Below, piece after piece: positions 7,225-17,741 of a stretch of 34,567 nt of DNA. Source of the DNA: Fulvimonas soli (GTDB lineage Bacteria; Pseudomonadota; Gammaproteobacteria; Xanthomonadales; Rhodanobacteraceae); the NCBI RefSeq assembly GCF_003148905.1, contig NZ_QGHC01000021.1, positions 1 to 34,567 of the forward strand, read 5' to 3'. Both the position numbers and the translations under genes were made by a program. Every line of letters starts with the position of its first letter. Within the stretch, counting starts at the first letter, position 1. The notes under the pieces are model-generated. The model saw only the letters and a list, made by a program, of their open reading frames with translations. It did no database searches and was not told the origin of the DNA.

Positions 7225-8238
7225 TCAGCCCACCTTCTTCAGCGGCTCGGCGGACGGCTGCGGCGCGGCGGCCTGCAGCCAGGGCATGCGCGCGCGCAAG
7301 CGTTTGCCGACCTGCTCGACCGGGTGCTCGAGGTCGGCCTGCTTGTACTGCTTGTAGTTCGGCAGGCCGGCCTGGTATTCGGCGATCCAGTTCTTGGCGA
7401 AGGTGCCGTCCTGGATGTCCTTGAGCACTTCCTTCATGCGCGCCTTCACGCCGGCGTCGATCACGCGCGGGCCGCTCACGTAGTCGCCGTACTGCGCGGT
7501 CTCGGAGACGAACTCCAGCATCCGCGTGATGCCGCCCTCGTAGAACAGGTCCACGATCAGCTTCAGCTCGTGCAGCACCTCGTAGTAGGCGATCTCCGGC
7601 TGGTAGCCGGCCTCCACCAGGGTCTCGAAGCCGGCCTGCACCAGCGAGCTGGCGCCGCCGCACAGCACCGCCTGCTCGCCGAACAGGTCCGTCTCGGTCT
7701 CCTCCTTGAAGTCGGTCTTGATCAGCAGCGCGCGGCCGCCGCCGATGCCGTCGGCATAGGCCTTGGCCTTCGCCTCGGCCTGGCCGCTCACGTCCTGGTG
7801 CACCGCCCAGATGCAGGGCACGCCGCGGCCGATCTCGTACTCGCGGCGCACCAGCGCGCCGGGGCCCTTGGGCGCGACCAGGATCACGTCGACGTCCTGG
7901 CGCGGCCCGATCTGCCCGAAGTGCACGTTGAAGCCGTGCGCGAACAGCAGCGCCGCGCCGGGCTTGATGTTCGGCGCGATGGCGTCGCGGTACAGCGCCG
8001 GCTGCACCATGTCGGGGGTGAGCACGGCGACCAGGTCGGCGCCCTTCACCGCCTCGGCCGGCTCGGCCACGTTGAACCCTTCCGCGCGGGCCTTCTCCCA
8101 CGAGGGGCCGCCCTTGCGCAGGCCGACCACGACGTCGAGGCCGGAGTCGCGCAGGTTGAGGGCGTGGGCGCGGCCCTGGCTGCCGTAGCCGAGGACGGCG
8201 ATGCGCGCCTTGGCGAGCGTGTCGTTGGTGGTGCTCAT
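7225..8238 (-). CDS. ilvC: Ketol-acid reductoisomerase (short class I)
   Basis: A 337-residue enzyme converting 2-acetolactate or 2-aceto-2-hydroxybutyrate to the dihydroxy acid with NAD(P)H and Mg2+. The Rossmann signature [17 protein letters not shown] is at about 17-33 and the cofactor-choosing loop is [10 protein letters not shown]. The all-helical knotted domain contains the metal-ligand region with [11 protein letters not shown] and ends with the EITYYE-like helix [17 protein letters not shown]. Length fits the class I short form. The ATG at 8238 overlaps the ilvD stop by 4 nt (ATGA). Confidence 0.96.
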   Translation of the reverse strand: MSTTNDTLAKARIAVLGYGSQGRAHALNLRDSGLDVVVGLRKGGPSWEKARAEGFNVAEPAEAVKGADLVAVLTPDMVQPALYRDAIAPNIKPGAALLFAHGFNVHFGQIGPRQDVDVILVAPKGPGALVRREYEIGRGVPCIWAVHQDVSGQAEAKAKAYADGIGGGRALLIKTDFKEETETDLFGEQAVLCGGASSLVQAGFETLVEAGYQPEIAYYEVLHELKLIVDLFYEGGITRMLEFVSETAQYGDYVSGPRVIDAGVKARMKEVLKDIQDGTFAKNWIAEYQAGLPNYKQYKQADLEHPVEQVGKRLRARMPWLQAAAPQPSAEPLKKVG

Positions 8239-9944
8239 GCGGTGACTCCTGCGGTAGTGGGTTTGGAAGTCTGGAAGGCCGGGCCGGATGCGCCCGGGCC
8301 AGGGTGGGTGGTGGCGCCGTCCGAGGCCGAGCCGACCATCAGCGCGTACTTGGCCAGCGCGCCGCGGGTGACCTTGGGCGCGGGCGGCTGCCAGGCCGCG
8401 CGGCGCGCGGCGAGGTCGGCGTCGGTGGCGATCGTGCGGGCCACCGCGTCGATGACGATGCGGTCGCCGTCCTCCAGCAGCGCGATCGGGCCGCCGCGCG
8501 CCGCCTCCGGCGCGATGTGGCCGACCATGTAGCCGTGGGTGGCGCCGGAGAAGCGGCCGTCGGTGATCAGCGCCACGTCGTCGCCCAGCCCGCGGCCGAC
8601 CAGCGCGGCGGTGACGCCGAGCATCTCGCGCATGCCGGGGCCGCCGGCGGGGCCCTCGTTGCGGATCACGATCACGTCGCCCTTGGCGATGGTGCCGCCC
8701 TGCACCGCGGCGAAGGCCTGCTCCTCGCTCTCGAACACGCGCGCGCGGCCCTCGAAATGGCCGCCGCCCTTGCCGACCAGCTTGAGGATGCAGCCCTCCG
8801 GCGCGAGGTTGCCGTACAGGATCGAGTAGCCGCCGCGCGGCTTGAGCGGGGCGCCCACCGGATGCACCACGTCCTGCCGCTCCGCGCGCGGCGCGGCGGC
8901 GGCCTCCTCGAACAGCGAGCGGCCGGTGACGGTGGGCGCGTCCTCCAGCATGCCGGCGGCGATCAGCTCCTGCGCCACGCGCGCGCTGCCGCCGGCGCCG
9001 AACAGCTCCACCGCGGTGTAGCGGCCGCCGGGCAGCAGGTCGGCGATCACCGGGGTCTGCTCGGAGGCGGGCTGGAAGTCCTCCAGCGTCCACTCGGTGC
9101 CGGCCTCGCGCGCGATCGCCAGCAGGTGCAGCACCGCGTTGGTGGAGCCGGCGGTGGCGGCGACCATGCGCGCGGCGTTGCGGAAGGCGGTGCGGGTGAG
9201 CAGCTCGCGCGGCGTGCGGCCGGCCTCCAGGCACTCCATCGCCAGCTCGCCGCAGCGGTAGGCGGCGTGCTTCTTCGCCGGGTGCGTGGCCGGGATGTCG
9301 TTGAAGCCCAGCGGCGACAGGCCCAGCGTGGACAGCACCATCGCCATGGTGTTGGCGGTGAACTGGCCGCCGCAGGCGCCGGCGCCGGGGCAGGCGTCCT
9401 TCTCCACCGAGGCCAGTTCGGCGTCGCTGATCCGGCCCGCGCCGTGCGCGCCCACCGCCTCGAACACCTGCTGGATGGTGATCGGGTGGCCGTCGTGGGT
9501 GCCGTGCGCGATGGTGCCGCCGTACAGCGCCACGCCGGGGATGTTCAGGCGCGCCAGCGCCATCGCCGCGGCCGGGATGGTCTTGTCGCAGCCGCACAGC
9601 ACCACCATCGCGTCGAGGCAGTGGCCGTCCACCGCCAGCTCGATGGAGTCGGCGATCACCTCGCGGCTGACCAGCGAGGCGCGCATGCCGGGCGTGCCCA
9701 TCGCCATGCCGTCGGTGACCGAGACGGTGTTGAACTCCACCGGCGTGCCGCCCGCGGCGCGGATGCCGGCGGCGGCGTGCTCGGCCAGCTCGCGCAGGCC
9801 GAGGTTGCACGGGCTGACGTTGGAGTAGGTGTGCACCACCGCGACCAGCGGCCGCGCGATGGCCGCGTCGTCGAGGCCGGTCGCGCGCATCATCGCGCGG
9901 GCGGGGGCGCGGTCGGGACCGCTCTTCATGATGTCACTGCGCAT
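8235..9944 (-). CDS. ilvD: Dihydroxy-acid dehydratase
   Basis: A 569-residue iron-sulfur dehydratase making 2-oxo acids in the valine and isoleucine branches. Cluster ligands are visible as C46 (SNVSPCN), C119 (LCGCDKT) and C191 (CPGAGACGG). The length is that of the shorter IlvD class (about 560-575 aa), in which known members carry a [2Fe-2S] cluster, rather than the ~616-aa E. coli enzyme; cluster type here is inference. Start: ATG 9944 with GGAG 6 nt upstream; an in-frame ATG at 9929 is the alternative. It is preceded by a 351-nt gap with an inverted repeat and a REP-like pair, and it is translationally coupled to ilvC. Confidence 0.95.
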   Translation of the reverse strand: MRSDIMKSGPDRAPARAMMRATGLDDAAIARPLVAVVHTYSNVSPCNLGLRELAEHAAAGIRAAGGTPVEFNTVSVTDGMAMGTPGMRASLVSREVIADSIELAVDGHCLDAMVVLCGCDKTIPAAAMALARLNIPGVALYGGTIAHGTHDGHPITIQQVFEAVGAHGAGRISDAELASVEKDACPGAGACGGQFTANTMAMVLSTLGLSPLGFNDIPATHPAKKHAAYRCGELAMECLEAGRTPRELLTRTAFRNAARMVAATAGSTNAVLHLLAIAREAGTEWTLEDFQPASEQTPVIADLLPGGRYTAVELFGAGGSARVAQELIAAGMLEDAPTVTGRSLFEEAAAAPRAERQDVVHPVGAPLKPRGGYSILYGNLAPEGCILKLVGKGGGHFEGRARVFESEEQAFAAVQGGTIAKGDVIVIRNEGPAGGPGMREMLGVTAALVGRGLGDDVALITDGRFSGATHGYMVGHIAPEAARGGPIALLEDGDRIVIDAVARTIATDADLAARRAAWQPPAPKVTRGALAKYALMVGSASDGATTHPGPGASGPAFQTSKPTTAGVTA

Positions 9945-10187
9945 GAAAGCTCCGGAACGGGAAGAAAAGAGCCCCCTGCGTGCAGCGCGGGACGGCGCCG
10001 GGGAGGTACGCCTGAGGGAGGTTGTCCATGGCGGACTGCACGCAGGAGAGCAAGCGGCGGTCGCCGCGTGGCGCGGCGGCCGGAAGGCAGGGGGAGTGGT
10101 GGTCGCGGGCTTCGGGCTCCGGCGGGCATCCCGTTGGGGCCTTCGCGGGAGCGGTGGAGGAAGTCGGCTGTCTGGCGAGGGAGCCCT
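9945..10187 (-). promoter_or_regulatory. Long leader region before ilvD with inverted repeat and possible upstream ORF
   Basis: Within the leuB-ilvD gap, an 11-bp inverted repeat pairs 9975-9985 with 10036-10046. On the transcribed strand the second arm is followed by GGG and then CTCTTTTCTT, a terminator-like arrangement with a 50-nt loop. The loop contains a 31-codon ORF, ATG at 10030 to a TGA within the first codons of ilvD, with no obvious ribosome site. Whether this is an internal promoter/attenuator or chance is unresolved. Confidence 0.3.
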
Positions 10188-10251
10188 TCGCGGCCGCAGG
10201 CCGCTCCCCCAAGGCTTGCGAGGCCCCTGTGGGAGCGGCCTGCGGCCGCGA
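10188..10251. repeat. Paired REP-like palindrome, copy 2
   Basis: Arms at 10188-10210 and 10229-10251 carry the GTGGGAGCGGCC...GGCCGCGA unit in inverted orientation with an 18-nt loop. The unit lies in the middle of the branched-chain operon between leuB and ilvD, so it should form a strong hairpin in the transcript and could stop 3' exonucleases. Confidence 0.8.
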
Positions 10252-10295
10252 CAGCCGCAAGCCCCGCCAGGCCAGACCATCCGCACGGGCGCGCC

Positions 10296-11393
10296 TCAGC
10301 CGCATGCGCGCACCCCGCTGAAGAAGGCGTGGCTGGTCGCGGCATGGTCCTCCAGCGCGATCCGCACCGCGTCGAGCACCGCCGCGGTGCCGGCGTTGCC
10401 GCCGAGGTCGCGGCTGCGCGGGCCGTGCTCCAGCACCTGCGCCACGGCGGCCTCGACCGCCTGCGCCTCGGCCTCCAGGCCCAGCGAGTGGCGCAGCAGC
10501 AGCGCGGCGGAGAGGATCGCGCCGACCGGGTTGGCGACGCCCTGGCCCGCGATGTCCGGCGCCGAGCCGTGGATCGGCTCGTACAGGCCGTGGCTGCCCT
10601 CGCCCAGCGAGGCGGAGGGCAGCAGGCCCAGCGAGCCGGCCAGCGCCGCGGCCTCGTCGGTGAGGATGTCGCCGAACAGGTTCTCGGTGACTACCACGTC
10701 GTAGCGGGAGGGCTGGGTCAGCAGCAGCATCGCCATCGAGTCGACCAGCTGGTGCTCCAGCCCCACGTCCGGGTAGTCGGCGGCCACGCGCGCGATCGTG
10801 CTGCGCCACAGCCGCGAGGTCTCCAGCACGTTGGCCTTGTCCACCGAGGTGACGTGCCGGCGGCGGCCGCGCGCCAGCTCGAAGGCGCGGCGCGCCACGC
10901 GCTCGATCTCGGCCACGGTGTACTTGCACTCGTCGGTGGCGGCGTCGGCGCCGCGCGTCTTGGCGCCGAAGTAGGCGCCGCCGGTCAGCTCGCGCACGAA
11001 CAGCACGTCGACGCCCCTGAGCTTCTCGGTCTTCAGCGGCGACAGCGCGGCCAGCGCCGGGTGCACGGCGAGCGGGCGCAGGTTGGCGTACACGCCCAGG
11101 CCCGCGCGCAGCGCCAGCAGGCCCTGCTCGGGGCGCACCGGCGCGTTCGGGTCGGACCACTTCGGCCCGCCCACCGCGCCCAGCAGCACCGCGTCGGCGC
11201 GCTGGCAGGCCTCGAGCGTGGCCGCCGGCAGCGGCTCGCCGGTGGCGTCGATGGCGCAGCCGCCGATCGGGTGCTCGGCGAACGCGAAGTCGTGGCCGTA
11301 GTGCCCGGCGACGGCTTCCAGCACGGCCACCGCGGCGGCGGTGACCTCCGGGCCGACGCCGTCGCCGGGCAGGGTGACGATGCGGGCTTTCAT
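10296..11393 (-). CDS. leuB: 3-isopropylmalate dehydrogenase
   Basis: A 365-residue NAD-dependent decarboxylating dehydrogenase, third step of leucine synthesis. The N-terminus [17 protein letters not shown] and the motifs [19 protein letters not shown], and [28 protein letters not shown] followed by [14 protein letters not shown] are characteristic of LeuB and cover the malate-binding arginines and the Mg2+ aspartates. The length matches the family (about 360). It lies 151 nt after leuD with a palindromic repeat in the gap, and 351 nt before ilvD. Confidence 0.96.
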   Translation of the reverse strand: MKARIVTLPGDGVGPEVTAAAVAVLEAVAGHYGHDFAFAEHPIGGCAIDATGEPLPAATLEACQRADAVLLGAVGGPKWSDPNAPVRPEQGLLALRAGLGVYANLRPLAVHPALAALSPLKTEKLRGVDVLFVRELTGGAYFGAKTRGADAATDECKYTVAEIERVARRAFELARGRRRHVTSVDKANVLETSRLWRSTIARVAADYPDVGLEHQLVDSMAMLLLTQPSRYDVVVTENLFGDILTDEAAALAGSLGLLPSASLGEGSHGLYEPIHGSAPDIAGQGVANPVGAILSAALLLRHSLGLEAEAQAVEAAVAQVLEHGPRSRDLGGNAGTAAVLDAVRIALEDHAATSHAFFSGVRACG

Positions 11394-11428
11394 GCGCGGG
11401 TGTCCTCGTGCGGGATAACGGTTTCGTC

Positions 11429-11515
11429 GTCGCCGTCATCCCGGCGGAAGCCGGGATCCAGCGCCTTCGCCGGGGATGCGGAAGTTGCTGGGTCCCGGCT
11501 TTCGCTGGGACGACG
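11429..11515. repeat. CGTCATCCCGG-type palindrome between leuD and leuB
   Basis: The left unit CGTCATCCCGGCGGAAGCCG (from about 11431) leads into GGGATCCAG and the right unit CCCGGCTTTCGCTGGGACGACG, a head-to-head pair of a repeat common in GC-rich proteobacteria. It fills the leuD-leuB gap 11394-11544, which has no gene. Confidence 0.65.
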
Positions 11516-11544
11516 GTGAGGGGATGCGTGGCGTGTCATGGGTT

Positions 11545-12129
11545 TCATGCCGCCCTCTCGAAGCGGGCCTCGAACGCCGCGATCGCGTCCTCGTGCTGCC
11601 GCAGGAAGCCGAGCTGGTCCACGCCGTGGAGCAGGCAGTGGCGGGCGAAGGGTTCCAGGCGGAAGCCGATGCGGCCGCCGTCGGGCAGTTCCACGTACTG
11701 GCCGGCCACGTCGATCGCCAGCTCGATGCCGGGGTGTTCGAGCAGCCAGCGGTGCTCGGCCTCGTCGATCACGATGGCGAGCAGGCCGTTCTTCAGCGCG
11801 TTGTTGCGGAAGATGTCCGCGATCTCGCTGCACAGCACCGCGCGGAGCCCAAAGTCCAGCAGCGCCCACGGCGCGTGCTCGCGCGAGGAGCCGCAGCCGA
11901 AGTTGCGCCCGGCCACCACGATGGCGCAGCCTTTCGCCTCCGGCTTGTTGAGCGGGAAGGCGGGGTTGTCGCCGCCCTCGGGCAGGTAGCGCCAGTCGTG
12001 GAAGCAGAGCCTGCCCAGGCCCTCGCGGGTGGTGGTGGTGAGGAAGCGCGCGGGGATGATGCGGTCGGTGTCGATGTTCTCGTCCGACAGCACGGCGGTG
12101 CGCGAGTGGATGCGGGTGATCGGCTGCAT
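11545..12129 (-). CDS. leuD: 3-isopropylmalate dehydratase small subunit
   Basis: A 194-residue swivelling domain that pairs with LeuC to isomerise 2- to 3-isopropylmalate. Motifs include the N-terminal SDENIDTDRIIPARFL and the substrate-specificity loop AGRNFGCGSSREHAPWAL. Length is close to E. coli LeuD (201). The ATG at 12129 has GGAGG 8 nt upstream (CGGAGGTTTTCTG); the longer ORF reading upstream runs through repeat sequence and is not used. A 262-nt repeat-filled gap separates it from leuC. Confidence 0.96.
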   Translation of the reverse strand: MQPITRIHSRTAVLSDENIDTDRIIPARFLTTTTREGLGRLCFHDWRYLPEGGDNPAFPLNKPEAKGCAIVVAGRNFGCGSSREHAPWALLDFGLRAVLCSEIADIFRNNALKNGLLAIVIDEAEHRWLLEHPGIELAIDVAGQYVELPDGGRIGFRLEPFARHCLLHGVDQLGFLRQHEDAIAAFEARFERAA

Positions 12130-12149
12130 CAGAAAACCTCCGAAGGACA

Positions 12150-12378
12150 AAGTCCCTTCTCCCCCGCGGGGGAGAAGGTGCCCCGCAGGGGCGGATGAGG
12201 GGCGGGTGCTCGCCGCAAGCGGTTTGCGTTCGCCTCCTCTCCCCTTCGGGGAGAGGATCGAGGTGAGGGGTGGGTGCTCGCGGCGACGCTGATGATCGAA
12301 GCGCGCTTCGATGCAGGGATGCCGCAAGCGCGGCCCCTCACCCCGGCCCTCTCCCCGGAGGGGAGAGGGAGAAGAGCT
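12150..12378. repeat. Cluster of three palindromes between leuC and leuD
   Basis: Hairpin units are CCTTCTCCCCCGCGGGGGAGAAGG (centre about 12164), CCTCTCCCCTTCGGGGAGAGG (centre about 12246), CGAAGCGCGCTTCG (12297-12310) and CCCTCTCCCCGGAGGGGAGAGGG (centre about 12359). The first carries the same tail (GCAGGG hairpin, GGATGAGG) as the unit at 5102-5148. No gene is present in the gap. Confidence 0.7.
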
Positions 12379-12391
12379 GCAATGCGGGCGC

Positions 12392-13807
12392 TCATGCCGC
12401 GGCCTCCGCCAGGAACTCGCGCGGGTCGGCGATGCGCCCGGCCACGGCGGACGCCGCGGCGGTGGCGGGGCTGGCCAGCACGGTGCGCGCGCCCTTGCCC
12501 TGGCGGCCCTCGAAGTTGCGGTTGGAGGTGGACACGACCAGCTGTCCCGGCTGCGCGAGGTCGCCGTTCATGGCGATGCACATCGAGCAGCCGGGCACGC
12601 GCCATTCCGCGCCGGCGGCGCGGAACACCTCGTGCAGCCCTTCCGCCTCGGCGGCGCGGCGCACCGCCTCGGAGCCGGGCACCACCAGCATGCGCACGCC
12701 CTCGGCCACGCGGCGGCCGCGCAGCACCGCGGCGGCCTCGCGCAGGTCGGGCAGGCGCGAGTTGGTGCAGCTGCCGACGAACACCACGTCCACCGGCGTG
12801 CCCTGCATCGGCTTGCCGGCCTCGCTCTTCATGTAGTCCAGCGCGCGCCGCTCGGGCAGGTTGCGCGCGGCCGGCACCGGTGCGTCGATGGCGATCGCCA
12901 TGCCGGGATGGGTGCCGTAGGTGACGGTGGGGCGGACCTCGCGCGCGTCGATGCGCACCTCGCGGTCGTAGCGCGCGCCCTCGTCGGCCCTGAGCGCGCG
13001 CCAGCGCGCCACCGCGCGCTCCCACGCCGCGCCCTGCGGCGCGCGCGGGCGGCCCTTCAGCCAGGCGAAGGTGGTCTCGTCCGGCGCGATCAGGCCGGCG
13101 CGCGCGCCCGCCTCGATCGACATGTTGCACACCGTCATGCGCTCCTCCATCGAGAGCGCCTCGATCGCCGCGCCGCGGTACTCGATGACGTGGCCGGTAC
13201 CGCCGTCCACGCCGATCCGGCCGATGATGTGCAGGATCAGGTCCTTCGCGCCCACGCCCGGCGGCAGCGCGCCGTCGACGTGGATCGCCAGCGTCCTGGG
13301 CTTGCGTTGCAGCAGGCACTGCGTGGCCAGCACGTGGCCCACCTCGGTGGTGCCGATGCCGAAGGCCAGCGCGCCGAACGCGCCGTGGGTGGAGGTGTGG
13401 CTGTCGCCGCAGACGATGGTCATGCCCGGCTGGGTGGCGCCCAGTTCCGGGCCGATCACGTGCACGATGCCGCGCTCGGCGCTGTCCCAGCCGTGCAGCT
13501 CGATGCCGAAGGCGCGGCAGTTGGCCTCCAGCTGCGCCACCTGTGCCTTCGCCTCGGCGCTGGCGTAGGGGCGCTCGCCGTCGGGGCCGGGCGGCAGCGT
13601 GGGGGTGGAGTGGTCCAGCGTGGCCAGCGTGCGCTCGGGGCGGCGCACGGACAGGCCGCGCGCGCGCAGCTCGTCGAACGCCTGCGGCGAGGTCACCTCG
13701 TGCACCAGGTGCAGGTCGATGTACAGGATCGCCGGCGTGTCGGCGCTCTCCGGCGCCACCAGGTGCGCGTCCCACAGCTTGTCGAACAGCGTGCGCGGAC
13801 CGCTCAT
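12392..13807 (-). CDS. leuC: 3-isopropylmalate dehydratase large subunit
   Basis: A 471-residue aconitase-family subunit carrying a [4Fe-4S] cluster. Motifs include [40 protein letters not shown], and the cluster cysteines in [13 protein letters not shown] and the CxxC of [12 protein letters not shown]. Length equals the E. coli protein class (466). The ATG at 13807 overlaps the ilvE stop by 4 nt, so leuC translation should depend on ilvE translation. Confidence 0.97.
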   Translation of the reverse strand: MSGPRTLFDKLWDAHLVAPESADTPAILYIDLHLVHEVTSPQAFDELRARGLSVRRPERTLATLDHSTPTLPPGPDGERPYASAEAKAQVAQLEANCRAFGIELHGWDSAERGIVHVIGPELGATQPGMTIVCGDSHTSTHGAFGALAFGIGTTEVGHVLATQCLLQRKPRTLAIHVDGALPPGVGAKDLILHIIGRIGVDGGTGHVIEYRGAAIEALSMEERMTVCNMSIEAGARAGLIAPDETTFAWLKGRPRAPQGAAWERAVARWRALRADEGARYDREVRIDAREVRPTVTYGTHPGMAIAIDAPVPAARNLPERRALDYMKSEAGKPMQGTPVDVVFVGSCTNSRLPDLREAAAVLRGRRVAEGVRMLVVPGSEAVRRAAEAEGLHEVFRAAGAEWRVPGCSMCIAMNGDLAQPGQLVVSTSNRNFEGRQGKGARTVLASPATAAASAVAGRIADPREFLAEAAA

Positions 13808-14816
13808 GCCGAAGCCTCCACCACCACGGTTTTTTGCTCTTCTTGAGAAGTGCGGCCATGGATGGCCGCTCGTTGACTTTCGCGGTCAGGGATGACCGCA
13901 CTAGTACCGGTCACCGTCGTCAGCCAGCCCCAGCGGTCGGCGGTGCGCCCGTCGAACAGGCCGAAGAACGCCTCGCGCAGCGCGCGCGTCACCGGGCCGG
14001 GCTGGCCGGTGCCGACCGTCTTGCGGTCCACCGAGCGCACCGGGGTGATCTCCGCCGCGGTGCCGGTCATGAACACCTCGTCGGCGGTGTACAGCGCCTC
14101 GCGCGGCAGGTCGCGCTCCTCCACCGGGATGCCCAGCTCGGCGGCCAGGGTGATCACGCTGTCGCGGGTGATGCCGGCGAGGATGCCGGCGCTGGACGGC
14201 GGCGTGAGCAGCCTGCCCTTCTTCACCAGGAACAGGTTCTCGCCCGCGCCCTCGCCGAGCAGGCCGTTGTGGCCGAGCGCGATGCCCTCGTCGTAGCCGC
14301 CGCGCTGCGCCTCCAGCGCGATCAGCTGGCTGGAGAGGTAGTTGCCGCCGGCCTTGGCCCAGCTCGGCAGGGTGTTCGGCGCCGGGCGGTGCCAGGAGGA
14401 CACGCACACGTCCGCGCCGCGCTCGGCCGCCTCGCCCAGGTAGGCGCCCCAGGCCAGCGCCATGATCGCCACCTCGACCGGCGCGCCGTCCTTCGGCAGC
14501 ACGCCCAGGCCGCCGGCGCCGCGGAACACGATCGGCCGCACGTAGGCCGAGGCCATGCGGTTGGCGCGGATCAGCTCCAGGCAGGCGGCGTTGATCTCCT
14601 CCTCGCTGTAGCCGATCTCGATCTCGTACACGCGCGCCGACTCGAACAGCCGCCGCGTGTGGTCGGCCAGGCGGAAGTAGGCCGGGCCCCGCGGCGTGGC
14701 GTACACGCGCTCGCCCTCGAACACCGACGAGCCGTAGTGCAGCGCGTGCGCGCTGACGTGGACGCTGGCGTCGGCCCAGGGCCTGATGCGGCCGTTGTGC
14801 CAGAGGTAGGGCGTGT

Positions 14817-14820
<4 letters not shown>
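13804..14820 (-). CDS. ilvE: Branched-chain amino acid aminotransferase with repeat-encoded tail
   Basis: A 338-residue fold-type IV PLP transaminase performing the last step of leucine, isoleucine and valine synthesis. Group signatures include the N-terminal [22 protein letters not shown], the PLP lysine region [19 protein letters not shown] and the distal [15 protein letters not shown]. Relatives normally end at about WGWLTTV, residue ~303. Here 33 further residues follow, and residues 307-324 are encoded by a double palindrome (13849-13902) that looks like an inserted repeat read in frame. The gene overlaps leuA and leuC by 4 nt each, so the tail also carries the coupling signal for leuC. 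Confidence 0.95.
13849..13902. repeat. Double palindrome inside the ilvE coding end
   Basis: GCGGCCAT-GG-ATGGCCGC (13852-13869) and GCGGTCA-GGGA-TGACCGC (13882-13899) are bracketed by an outer inverted pair AGTGCGG (13849-13855) and CCGCACT (13896-13902). The nested two-hairpin layout is that of a small mobile palindromic unit. It encodes residues 307-324 of IlvE without a frameshift or stop. Confidence 0.75.
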
Positions 14821-16469
<1,649 letters not shown>

Positions 16470-16504
16470 CGCTCGGTCTCCGCTGGTGCGTCACCGAGGG
16501 CAAC

Positions 16505-16535
16505 AAAAAACCCCGCGCCATCTCTGGTGCGGGGT
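16505..16535 (-). terminator. Attenuator terminator of the ilv/leu leader
   Basis: On the minus strand ACCCCGC, A, CCA, loop GAGA (a GNRA tetraloop), TGG, C, GCGGGGT is followed by a run of six T (complement of 16505-16510). This is a textbook intrinsic terminator located between the leader peptide stop (16584) and leuA (16469). Its 5' arm CCCGCACC (16526-16533) is exactly complementary to GGTGCGGG at the end of the leader ORF (16588-16595), giving an alternative antiterminator helix of 8 bp. Confidence 0.9.
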
Positions 16536-16583
16536 TCTTCGGGAGTCTTCAGGTTGCTTTGCTAGTCACCTGGACACACGCCC

Positions 16584-16721
16584 TCAGCCCGCACCTCCGC
16601 TGGTAATGAGAAGTACGAGTACAAGGGCAAGGAGCAGCGTGCCGCGGAGCCGCAGCAGGCCGGCGAACGCCACGTGGCGGCTCGTCTCGGCGAAGTTGCG
16701 GTGGCTGTTGCGCTGCGGCAT
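16584..16721 (-). CDS. ilv/leu operon leader peptide
   Basis: A 45-residue ORF, MPQRNSHRNF...GLLRLRGTLLLALVLVLLITSGGAG. Residues 22-39 contain ten Leu, two Val and one Ile, the control amino acids of the operon that follows. Three CTT, two GTA and one ATT codon in this run are rare choices in such GC-rich DNA and should make ribosome movement sensitive to charged tRNA. A ribosome held in the run leaves GGTGCGGG (16588-16595) free to pair with the terminator arm; one that reaches the TGA at 16584 covers it and lets the terminator form. The only in-frame start is ATG 16721; it lies 7 nt after the -10 hexamer and has no ribosome site, so leaderless translation is likely. The mechanism is inferred from the layout. 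Confidence 0.88.
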   Translation of the reverse strand: MPQRNSHRNFAETSRHVAFAGLLRLRGTLLLALVLVLLITSGGAG

Positions 16722-16728
16722 GGAGTCG

Positions 16729-16758
16729 ACCCTAAACCCGCGCTTGCGGTTCTGTCAA
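16729..16758 (-). promoter_or_regulatory. Promoter of the ilv/leu operon
   Basis: On the minus strand TTGACA (16753-16758, perfect -35), an 18-bp spacer, then TAGGGT (16729-16734) as -10, then CGACTCC and ATG. The overlapping TTTAGG with a 16-bp spacer is an alternative -10, but TAGGGT keeps the two most conserved bases (A at 2, T at 6) and matches the thr promoter at 22684-22713 in spacing and flanks. The predicted start is at or one base before the leader AUG. Confidence 0.7.
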
Positions 16759-16759
16759 C

Positions 16760-17068
16760 AGCCGCGCTTATGACAAATGCTTCTATGCGGCCGGAAGGCG
16801 TTTGGACGGCTAGACATCCGGATGGGTAAGGACGCTTGCCCATTCGCGCGCGCATGCGCGTGCGCGAGGCGCGCGCGAAGGCGTGCCATGCGATGCCGTT
16901 CCGGTACGCGGAAAGGCGTGGGTGGACGGCGTTCCCGCGCATGCGTGCGTGCCCGCGGCGTGCCGGTGTGGCCGTGCCTTCGGACTGGGGGCGTTGCCCC
17001 ATTCCCATGGCTAAGGGACATGAGCCGGGGAGCCGGTCCTTCCGCCGGCCGGCCGGTCGGTCGGCGGG
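16760..17068. other. Gap between the operon promoter and the TetR gene
   Basis: About 310 nt with no supportable gene. It holds an alternating CGCGCG/GCGTGCGCG-rich tract (16847-16890) and a CCGGCCGGCCGGTCGGTCGG run (17047-17066) just after the TetR stop. ORFs crossing it are Arg/Ala-rich shadows, including a 148-codon minus-strand ORF (16562-17008) that overlaps the leader peptide in another frame. TetR terminator or upstream activator sites are possible but not identifiable. Confidence 0.5.
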
Positions 17069-17695
17069 TCAGGCCGGTCGAGACAGGTCGGCCAGGTAGA
17101 GCGCCAGCGCGCGTTCCAGTCCGGCCAGCGCGGCGCGGCGGCCGGACAGGCCGGGCTCGCCGCCCAGCGCCACCGCCGCCTTCATCAGCTGCAGCACCAC
17201 CACCGCGGCCGCCTGCAGCTCGGCCTCGGCCAGGCCGGGGGCGTGGCCGCGCAGCAGCTCGCGCAGCCCTTCGCGCAGGCGCCGGCGCACGGCGAGCGTG
17301 CGCAGCGCCGGCTGCGTCGCGGCGGCCTCGGCCAGCGCGGCGAAGGCCGGGTGGCGGCGGCGGAAGGCGCCGAGCAGGCGCACCAGCTGCGCCGCCAGGT
17401 GCTCCGGCGTCCAGCCGGCCGAGCGCGCCGCCAGCCGTTGCAGCTGCCGTTCCAGCGCGTCCGCGTAGGCGGCGGCGAGCGCCAGCGCCAGCGCCTCCTT
17501 GGTCGGGAAGAACTGGTACAGCGAGCCGATCGCGGCGCCGGCGCGCGCGGCGATCCCGGTCATGGTGGCACCGTCGTAGCCTTTCTCGACGAAGCAGGCG
17601 GCGGCGGCCTCCAGCAGCGCGGCGACGCGCTCGTGCCCGCGCCGGCGCCGCGGCGCGCGCCTGGCCGCACCCGAGTTTTGCGAGGCATTCCTCAT
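17069..17695 (-). CDS. TetR-family transcriptional regulator
   Basis: A 208-residue protein with a basic N-terminus and the TetR helix-turn-helix at about 44-63 (TMTGIAARAGAAIGSLYQFF) followed by PTKEAL, the hallmark of the family. The remaining helical domain is the ligand/dimer part. It is divergent from the isochorismatase-like gene, with 46 nt between the two start codons, and a perfect 16-bp palindrome lies in that space. The most likely role is repression of the neighbour and of itself; the ligand is unknown. Start ATG 17695 reads MRNASQNS. Confidence 0.9.
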   Translation of the reverse strand: MRNASQNSGAARRAPRRRRGHERVAALLEAAAACFVEKGYDGATMTGIAARAGAAIGSLYQFFPTKEALALALAAAYADALERQLQRLAARSAGWTPEHLAAQLVRLLGAFRRRHPAFAALAEAAATQPALRTLAVRRRLREGLRELLRGHAPGLAEAELQAAAVVVLQLMKAAVALGGEPGLSGRRAALAGLERALALYLADLSRPA

Positions 17696-17699
17696 AAAT

Positions 17700-17721
17700 T
17701 AAAATGTGAGGATATCCTCAC
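17700..17721 (+). promoter_or_regulatory. Promoter -10 with adjoining palindromic TetR operator
   Basis: GTGAGGATATCCTCAC (17706-17721) is a perfect palindrome flanked by AAA and TTT. It begins directly after TAAAAT (17700-17705), a 5/6 match to -10, with TTGCGA 16 bp upstream as a possible -35. A repressor on the palindrome would cover the start of transcription of the hydrolase gene. The assignment to the adjacent TetR protein is by position. Confidence 0.7.
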
Positions 17722-17741
17722 TTTTTCTCCCGGAGGCCCGC

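Noticed and set aside
5156-8101. 981-codon ORF spanning ilvC and ilvG
   Set aside because: Only the part from GTG 7021 matches acetolactate synthase; the upstream part is ilvC read in the wrong frame plus repeat DNA.
12129-12327. N-terminal extension of leuD in the longer ORF
   Set aside because: It translates through palindromic repeats and lacks a ribosome site; ATG 12129 has GGAGG.
16731-16736. TTTAGG as the -10 of the ilv/leu promoter
   Set aside because: The 16-bp spacer and match are acceptable, but TAGGGT two bases later gives the same 18-bp spacing and flanks as the thr promoter; kept only as an alternative.
16562-17008. 148-codon minus-strand ORF over the ilv/leu leader and promoter
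   Set aside because: It covers the promoter and overlaps the leader peptide in another frame; composition is Arg/Ala/Ser-rich with no ribosome site.
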